Shown in pieces: positions 58,569 to 64,000 of a DNA stretch of 64,000 nt (position 1 is the stretch's first letter; the number at the start of each line of letters is the position of its first letter). Location of the stretch: NCBI GenBank assembly GCA_041394705.1, contig JAWKHS010000013.1:62001-126000 (forward strand), in the 5' to 3' direction. This stretch comes from Vicinamibacterales bacterium. GTDB taxonomy: Bacteria > Acidobacteriota > Vicinamibacteria > Vicinamibacterales > UBA2999. Made by a program: the position numbers and the translations under genes. The notes under the pieces were generated by a model. That model was not told where the DNA came from and did no database searches. It saw only the letters and a list, made by a program, of their open reading frames with translations.

Positions 58569-61526
58569 ATGAGACTCCCCTACATTCTGCTGGGCACCGT
58601 CCTGGCCACGCTGTCCACCGGATACGTCATCTCCGGCCGGCAAGGGCCGCTACCGTCGACGCCGATCCTCTTCGTCACGCAGGTGCCCACACCGGCAGAT
58701 TTCGCCACCGTTGGCGCCGTGTTCGCGAACCACAAAGGGTCGGTTTCGGACGCGCCGCGCGGCGGCGACCTGTGGATTCGGTATCCGGCCGGCGCGCTGA
58801 AGAACCTGACGGCTGCCGCGGGCTACGGGATGCAGGGACAGCAGGGCGCCGGTGCGATCGCCGTTCGCGAGCCGTCCGTCCACTGGGATGGCACCAAGGC
58901 CGTGTTCAGCATGGTCGTCGGCGCGCCGACGAAGCAGTACGAAGTGGCTACCTATTACTGGCAGCTGTACGAGGTCACGGGGCTGGGCCAGAACCAGACG
59001 CCCGTCATCACGAAGGTGCCGAATCAGCCGGTGAACTACAACAACGTGAGTCCGGTGTACGGCGCCGACGACCGCATCATCTTCTCCTCCGATCGTCCTC
59101 GCGACGGGCAGCGGCACCTGTATCCGCAGCTCGATGAGTATGAATCCACGCCGGTCGTCACCGGCTTGTGGAGCCTGGATCCGGCGACGGGTGACCTCTT
59201 CATGCTCAATCACTCGCCCTCGGGCGTGTTCTCGCCGCAGGTCGACAGCTTCGGGCGCGTGACTTTCACGCGCTGGGATCACCTGCAGCGCGATCAGCAG
59301 GCCGATGCCGACGCCGTGAGCAACACCTACGGCACGTTCAACTACGCCAGCGAAGCCCCTGGGGCGGCGGCCCTGAACAGCCGCGCCGAGGTCTACCCCG
59401 AGCCCCGCCGCGCCAGCGGCAACGTCGAGGCGTACACCCTCAACCACTTCTTCCCCTGGCAGATCAACGACGACGGCACGGGGGAGGAGACCCTGAACCA
59501 CATCGGCCGGCACGAGCTGCACCGCTATTTCAACCGCAGCTTCAACGACGACGCGCGACTGCAGGAGTTCAACCCAGGCGCGCGCTTCAACGCCAATTCG
59601 ATCACGAACTTTCTGCAGATCAAGGAGGCGCCGTCGCAGCCCGGCACGTACGTCGGCATCGACGCGCCGGAATTCGCGACGCACGCCGCGGGCCAGATCA
59701 TCAGCGTGAACGGCGCGCCGACCCTCAACGCCGATCAGATGGCGATCACCTACATCACGCACCCGGACACGGCCAACACCGACGACACGCCGAGCCTCAA
59801 CCACTCCGGCCTGTATCGAAATCCGCTGCCGATGGCCGACGGGCTGCTGGTGGCCGCGCACACCAGCGAGACGCGCGCGGACCAGAACGAGGGCAGCCGC
59901 GCGTTTCCGCAGTCGCGCTACAAGTTCCGGCTCAAGACCATCACGCCCGCCGGCCAATACTGGGTCCCGGGCCAGTTGCTGACGGGGACGGGCATCGTCG
60001 AGTCGGTCTCGTACTGGGATCCCGACGTGCTCGTCAGCTACACGGGAGAGCTCTGGGAGCTGGATCCTGTCGAGGTGCGGGCGCGGCCGCGGCCCCCCCG
60101 GCGCACGACCGACATCCAGGCTCCGGAGCAGCAGGTGTTCGCCGAGGAGGGCATCGACATCGCGGACCTCCGCCGCTACCTCCGTGCGAACGGCCTGGCG
60201 CTGGTCGTCAGCCGCAACGTGACCACCCGCGACGGCGCCGACCGCCAGCAGCCGTTCAGGCTGCGCGTGGCCGGCGGGGGCGCGGAATCACTCCCTGGCT
60301 CCGGCACGATCTACGACGTCCAATTCATGCAGTTCTTCCAGGGCGATCTCATCCGCGGCATGGGCGGACCCACGAACCCGCGCCCGGGGCGCCGCGTGCT
60401 GGCCCAGCCCATGCACGACCCGGCCGTGCAGAATCCGCCGCTGCAGACGCCGCTCCAGGGCGCGGTGAAGATCGGCCGGGACGGATCGATGGCGGCGTTC
60501 GTCCCGGCGCGGCGCGCGCTCTCGTGGCACCTCACGGGCCCCACCGGAACGCCGGTGGTTCGTGAGCGCTATTGGCTCACGTTCCAGCCCGGGGAAATTC
60601 GCACCTGCACGTCGTGCCACGGCGTCAACACGAAGGACCAGCTGAACCGGCCCGAGCCGCAGAACAAGCCAGAGGCCCTCGCGGAACTGATGCGGTTCTA
60701 TCGCAACCAGGCGCCCGCGCTGGGCGCGCCGATCAACCTGCACGTGCAGTCGGTGGTGGGTAGTACCGTAACGCTGCAGTGGGCCGCCGGCACCGGCACG
60801 GCGACGAACTACCTGATCGAAGGCGGGACCACCCCCGGCGCCACGTTGGGCCAGATTCCAACGGGGTCCACCAATACGACCTTCAGCTTCCCGTCGCCGA
60901 GCGGCGTGCTCTACCTCCGGGTCAAGGCGCTGGGGGCGAATGGCTCGACCAGTCCGGCCTCGAACGAAGTGCAGGTCGCCGTCAACGTGCCCACGCCGCC
61001 GGCGGCGCCCACGAAGCTGACGGGCAATGCCGTCGGCAGCCGACTGCAGCTTGCGTGGACCATCGACGCCACCGGCGGCACCCCCGCCGCGATCCTGCTG
61101 CACGTCAGCGGCGCGGCGTCCTTGACGGTTCCCCTTCCCCCGGGGCAGGCCTTCTCGTACCCGGCCGTGCCGCCGGGCACCTACACGCTGTCGGTGGCGG
61201 CGCAGAACGCGGCGGGGACGAGCCCCGCATCGAACAGCGTGACGCTGACCTTCCCCGGCACGTGCACGCCGCCTGGGACACCCAGCAGTTTCCAGGCGAC
61301 GAGGGTCGGCAACCGCCTGACCGTGTCGTGGGAGTCCCCCGCATCCGGCGGCGCGCCTGATGGCTACACGCTGAACGTCAGCGGCGCGTTCACCGGCAGC
61401 GTGAGCACGACGGATCGTGTCTTGTCGGGCGCCGTCGGGCCCGGAACCTACACCTTGGCAGTGGCGTCCAGCAATGCGTGCGGGACGAGTGCCGCGACAC
61501 CGCCGCAGACGGTGCTGGTCCCGTAG
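58569..61526 (+). CDS. Large exported heme c protein, HzsA-related, with three fibronectin type III domains
   Basis: A 985-residue protein with an N-terminal signal or anchor (PYILLGTVLATLSTGYVIS). Residues 30-720 resemble HzsA-related proteins, the group sharing the middle domain of the hydrazine synthase alpha subunit. Landmarks are IIFSSDRPRDG, GLWSLDPATGDLFMLNHSPSG, DSFGRVTFTRWDH and a single heme motif CTSCHG near residue 680. From about 725 on there are three fibronectin III-like repeats, each with N-x-V/P then LQW, LAW or VSW strands. Hydrazine synthesis itself is not implied, as other subunits are absent. The ATG at 58569 is preferred; 129 further upstream bases are open in frame but look non-coding. 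Confidence 0.85.
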   Translation: MRLPYILLGTVLATLSTGYVISGRQGPLPSTPILFVTQVPTPADFATVGAVFANHKGSVSDAPRGGDLWIRYPAGALKNLTAAAGYGMQGQQGAGAIAVREPSVHWDGTKAVFSMVVGAPTKQYEVATYYWQLYEVTGLGQNQTPVITKVPNQPVNYNNVSPVYGADDRIIFSSDRPRDGQRHLYPQLDEYESTPVVTGLWSLDPATGDLFMLNHSPSGVFSPQVDSFGRVTFTRWDHLQRDQQADADAVSNTYGTFNYASEAPGAAALNSRAEVYPEPRRASGNVEAYTLNHFFPWQINDDGTGEETLNHIGRHELHRYFNRSFNDDARLQEFNPGARFNANSITNFLQIKEAPSQPGTYVGIDAPEFATHAAGQIISVNGAPTLNADQMAITYITHPDTANTDDTPSLNHSGLYRNPLPMADGLLVAAHTSETRADQNEGSRAFPQSRYKFRLKTITPAGQYWVPGQLLTGTGIVESVSYWDPDVLVSYTGELWELDPVEVRARPRPPRRTTDIQAPEQQVFAEEGIDIADLRRYLRANGLALVVSRNVTTRDGADRQQPFRLRVAGGGAESLPGSGTIYDVQFMQFFQGDLIRGMGGPTNPRPGRRVLAQPMHDPAVQNPPLQTPLQGAVKIGRDGSMAAFVPARRALSWHLTGPTGTPVVRERYWLTFQPGEIRTCTSCHGVNTKDQLNRPEPQNKPEALAELMRFYRNQAPALGAPINLHVQSVVGSTVTLQWAAGTGTATNYLIEGGTTPGATLGQIPTGSTNTTFSFPSPSGVLYLRVKALGANGSTSPASNEVQVAVNVPTPPAAPTKLTGNAVGSRLQLAWTIDATGGTPAAILLHVSGAASLTVPLPPGQAFSYPAVPPGTYTLSVAAQNAAGTSPASNSVTLTFPGTCTPPGTPSSFQATRVGNRLTVSWESPASGGAPDGYTLNVSGAFTGSVSTTDRVLSGAVGPGTYTLAVASSNACGTSAATPPQTVLVP

Positions 61527-61583
61527 TCGGGTCTCTCCGCGTACCGGGCGGAATCGCGACGGGGTGAGCACGCGGTGCCTGCG

Positions 61584-61599
61584 GGCCACTTCGGTGGCC
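61584..61599. terminator. UUCG-tetraloop hairpin between convergent genes
   Basis: GGCCAC-TTCG-GTGGCC forms a 6-bp stem closed by a C(UUCG)G tetraloop, the most stable tetraloop class. It lies in the 97 bp between the stop of the fibronectin protein (61526) and that of the convergent small gene (61624). It reads as a hairpin on both strands, but only the plus-strand transcript has UUCG (CGAA on the other). Confidence 0.55.
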
Positions 61600-61623
61600 G
61601 GCGCGCCGCGGGTGTCCCTCGCG

Positions 61624-62058
61624 CTACTTGGACCGGCGGCCCGGAGCCTTCGTCTTCGCGGCCTTTCGCGTCCGGGTGCGCTTCGCGCTGCCGCTCGTGG
61701 TCCTCGCCGCTCGCGTGATCACCCCGCCGATCACGTCGCCGATGACGCCGCCCAGCCCCGACGGCGGCTTGGTGAGCCACACGCGGACCAGCACCGAGTT
61801 GCGGCGGTTCGGCTTCTGGTCGAAGTCCAGGTTCACGATCCAGTTGTGGTTGAAGCCGTCGCGCAGCAGGCCCAGCATCCCTTCGCGGACCGGCGCGTTC
61901 GCGTCCTGCCGCAGCTGGAACCCGAAGAAGTCGCTCGGCCGGTTCTGGAAGGCGACGACGACCTCCACGTCGATCTGGTCGCTGGGCGGCCCGAACTTCG
62001 ACCCCCGCTCGTGCACGCGCAGCAGGCTCAGGCGTCCGCTCATGTTGACGATACCCAT
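61624..62058 (-). CDS. Small protein with an unrecognised domain shared with its neighbour, and basic tail
   Basis: A 144-residue protein without signal or membrane segments. Residues 8-95 form a compact domain with GRLSLLRVHERG, FGPPSDQIDVEVVVAF, FFGFQLRQD and EGMLGLLRDGFNHNW. The same domain, about half identical by eye and colinear to within one residue, is the C-terminus of the propeller protein encoded just upstream. The last 35 residues form a basic Lys/Arg/Thr-rich tail (KRTRTRKAAKTKAPGRRSK), which might bind nucleic acid or a polyanion. GGAGGAG before the ATG at 62058 fixes the start. I know no family for this domain. Confidence 0.75.
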   Translation of the reverse strand: MGIVNMSGRLSLLRVHERGSKFGPPSDQIDVEVVVAFQNRPSDFFGFQLRQDANAPVREGMLGLLRDGFNHNWIVNLDFDQKPNRRNSVLVRVWLTKPPSGLGGVIGDVIGGVITRAARTTSGSAKRTRTRKAAKTKAPGRRSK

Positions 62059-62078
62059 GGCTGTCTCCTCCGTGACGG

Positions 62079-64000
62079 CTACTGCTGCACGACGCGCACG
62101 ATGTGGGCCGTGCGGCACCCCGTGCGCGTGAACTCGAGCCGCACGACGCGGTTGGCGTTGAACGCGTCGCGCAGCACGCCGAGCATCCCCTCGGCCACGG
62201 GGCGGTCGGCGCCGGTCCGAAGCCGGAAGCCGAACGCCTTCTCGGGCTGCGAATCCAGGAACACCACCACCTCGCCATCGAGCCGGTCCTCGGGCGGGCC
62301 GAACCCCGTGCCCACGTCGTGCACGCGCAGGAGGGTGATGCGGCCCACGGCCGCCTGCAGGGAGCCGATCGGGAAGTCCCACTCGGGCGGCAGGGGCGCG
62401 AGCTTGAGGACGCCTCGATTGCTCGTGGACACGTAGAGCGCGCGCGGGCACGACACGAAGTCGTAGGCCAGGTTCATCGGGCGGCAGGCCGCGGCCGAGG
62501 CGCGCAGCAGGCACGTCCACCGCGATCCGTCGAGCGTCTGGAACACTCCGGCAGGACCCACCGCGTAGCGATGCCCGGCATGGTGCGGGTCGAACTGCAT
62601 GTCACGCAGCAGCGCCGGGGACGGGTTGCCGTCGTCCACCGCCACCATCGGGAACGCGCCGTTCTCGGTCAGCGCGCGCTCGAGCGCCGTGTCCACCCGC
62701 CACGACGTGCCGCCGTTGGTCGATCGGTACACGTGATCGTCGCCGAGCACGTAGACGAGACCGGGGCGATAGGGATCGACGAAGAACCGCTGGGCGACGC
62801 GCGGCCCCGGTCCGGAGCCCGTCGCGGGGACGATCGGCTGCCAGGCCGCCATGCCGGCTGTCCACTTCCAGAGGCGCTGCCCGCCGAAGAACGGCTCGAG
62901 GATGCGATCGCGCTGGTCGCCCACATAGAACGTGGGCGATCGGTGTCCGCCCGACGCCTGCACGACGCGGACTTCGTTCGCCGGCAGCGGCGGCCCTTCC
63001 TTGAAGACCCGCACGTTCGGGCCGTCGGCCGTCGCGTGCGTCTCCCAGAACTGCGCGTCCGTGACCTGGCTCAGCTTCGTCGAGCGCACGAGCTCGGGCA
63101 GTCCGTCGGTGAAGCGCACGGCCACGAAGTCCACGTCGTCCGGCGGCGAATCGCCCGCCGGCGTCAGGACGAGGGGACGGTAGCCGAGGTTGTAGAAGGA
63201 GCTCACGGCGCTCCACGCGGCGTTCAGGAGCGCGAGGGCGGTGCCGGGATCGGCGCTGTTCAGCGCGTCGATGATCTTGCTGGGCAGCGGCGGCGCGCCC
63301 GGGATGCGCTGCACCTCGCTCGTGCCGTGCGACGTGTCTGGCGCGCGATCGGCGTTCGTCGCGTAGAGATACACCACGCCCCGGCCTACGCCCTGATCGC
63401 CCTTGCCGTCGCGCGGCCCGAACACGACCACGCGATGCGGCTGCCGGGGATCCGCGAAGGCGCAGTCGTTGTCGCCGCCCTGGTAGTGCTGGGTCTCCCA
63501 GTTCGCGCCGTCGTCAGGGCTGGCGAACCCGAAGTTGTCGCCCATGCCCATGCAGATCGCGGCGCCCTTCCGCGCCTGCGGGACGACGGCGGCATTCACG
63601 ATGCCGAGGGTGGATGCGCCGCGTCCATTCCTCCACGTGCGTGCGCCGTCGGTGCTGATGTTCGGGCCGCCGTCGTTCACGAGCAGCGCACGTCCGGACC
63701 CGCCCGCGCGCGAGAACTGCGTGGACACCGCGAATCCATGGGGATCCAGATGGCAGTTCGCGTCCTCGATGCGGGTCCACCCGGTCGGGTCCGCCGGTTC
63801 GCCGTCGGCCAGGTGCACGGTGCGCCTGTCGCTCGCGACCAGGACCAGCCCGCCAGTCTTCGCGTCAAGGGCCGGCACCACCCAGCCCGAGCCGCTGGCC
63901 GTGACATTGGGATAGTTCAAGGGCAGCGGCGGAAGGCGCAGCCACTGGCCCGCACCGGCGCCGGAGAAGGTGCCCCGCCACACGATGCCCTCGACGTTGT
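62079..64000 (-). CDS. BNR-type beta-propeller protein with the shared C-terminal domain, N-terminus beyond window
   Basis: The frame is open to the right edge, so at least 640 residues exist and the true start lies outside; the codons preceding a possible GTG at 63983 continue in frame. Repeated BNR/sortilin-like elements mark a beta propeller: STDGARTWRNG, SPDDGANWE and STNGGTSWRV, among others such as RSTKLSQV. The last 90 residues (VGRITLLRVHDVG, FGPPEDRLDGEVVVF, EGMLGVLRDAFNAN) are the unrecognised domain also found in the 144-residue protein 20 bp downstream. Together they form one operon. A carbohydrate-binding or surface role is possible but unproven. Confidence 0.82.
   Translation of the reverse strand, partial: NVEGIVWRGTFSGAGAGQWLRLPPLPLNYPNVTASGSGWVVPALDAKTGGLVLVASDRRTVHLADGEPADPTGWTRIEDANCHLDPHGFAVSTQFSRAGGSGRALLVNDGGPNISTDGARTWRNGRGASTLGIVNAAVVPQARKGAAICMGMGDNFGFASPDDGANWETQHYQGGDNDCAFADPRQPHRVVVFGPRDGKGDQGVGRGVVYLYATNADRAPDTSHGTSEVQRIPGAPPLPSKIIDALNSADPGTALALLNAAWSAVSSFYNLGYRPLVLTPAGDSPPDDVDFVAVRFTDGLPELVRSTKLSQVTDAQFWETHATADGPNVRVFKEGPPLPANEVRVVQASGGHRSPTFYVGDQRDRILEPFFGGQRLWKWTAGMAAWQPIVPATGSGPGPRVAQRFFVDPYRPGLVYVLGDDHVYRSTNGGTSWRVDTALERALTENGAFPMVAVDDGNPSPALLRDMQFDPHHAGHRYAVGPAGVFQTLDGSRWTCLLRASAAACRPMNLAYDFVSCPRALYVSTSNRGVLKLAPLPPEWDFPIGSLQAAVGRITLLRVHDVGTGFGPPEDRLDGEVVVFLDSQPEKAFGFRLRTGADRPVAEGMLGVLRDAFNANRVVRLEFTRTGCRTAHIVRVVQQ

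Noticed and set aside
1..64000. CRISPR arrays, integrases, transposases or attachment sites
   Set aside because: No tandem direct repeats with spacers, no recombinase-like proteins and no tRNA-flanked insertions were seen anywhere in the window.

Overview
The window is one continuous stretch of very GC-rich bacterial chromosome. It is dense with protein genes and has no rRNA, tRNA, CRISPR array or insertion sequence that I could recognise. The gene content suggests a soil-type Acidobacteriota, most likely of the Vicinamibacteria kind. That is an inference from the mixture of exported quinoproteins, DUF5916 outer-membrane-like proteins, exported amidases and amidohydrolases, an HzsA-like cytochrome protein with fibronectin domains, and cytochrome/copper-monooxygenase-like pairs; no marker gene settles it. 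Many genes start with GTG, and long reading frames antisense to real genes are everywhere because of the base composition.

Layout. 1-8.9 kb: a truncated unknown gene, a two-subunit molybdenum hydroxylase (IorAB type), a divergent pair encoding a metzincin-like protease and an internally duplicated exported protein, an exported TPR protein and a diguanylate cyclase. 9-19.3 kb: an exported amidase, an orphan sigma-54 activator, MgtC, a rhodanese, an SlyD-type prolyl isomerase whose ribosome binding site lies in a hairpin, a GH15 glycosidase, a GAF/anti-sigma-kinase-like protein and an nfeD-slipin operon. 19.3-26.8 kb: an exported Rossmann-like protein, a dienelactone hydrolase, a metallo-beta-lactamase with a membrane partner, a cupin/amidohydrolase pair, a lone hisA and a methyltransferase. 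26.8-36.8 kb: an alpha/beta-hydrolase, amidase and PQQ-dehydrogenase operon, an iron alcohol dehydrogenase (HOT type), a DUF5916 protein, a small winged-helix protein with a palindromic promoter, and an SDR. 36.8-48.9 kb: small exported or redox proteins, an MFS exporter, a Rieske protein, an LLM flavin oxidoreductase, a Kelch protein, an ankyrin protein, a cytochrome/copper-monooxygenase-like pair and a RibD-like reductase, with a short gene graveyard at 44.3-44.6 kb.

48.9-54.8 kb is the most unusual part. It carries four co-directional genes: a fusion of a lipase-like alpha/beta hydrolase to a subtilisin protease, an exported amidase, a DUF998 membrane protein, and a protein made of two tandem TIR domains. 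The last three overlap by 1-4 bases and are probably translationally coupled. This hydrolase-protease-TIR assembly is my candidate for an undescribed effector or immunity-like system, although the amidase has a paralogue elsewhere in the window and the linkage may be incidental.

54.8-64 kb: an ABC exporter with an arylamine N-acetyltransferase, an exported periplasmic-binding-like protein, a large cytochrome/fibronectin protein, and two adjacent proteins sharing a domain I do not recognise, one of them the C-terminus of a BNR beta-propeller that runs off the window.
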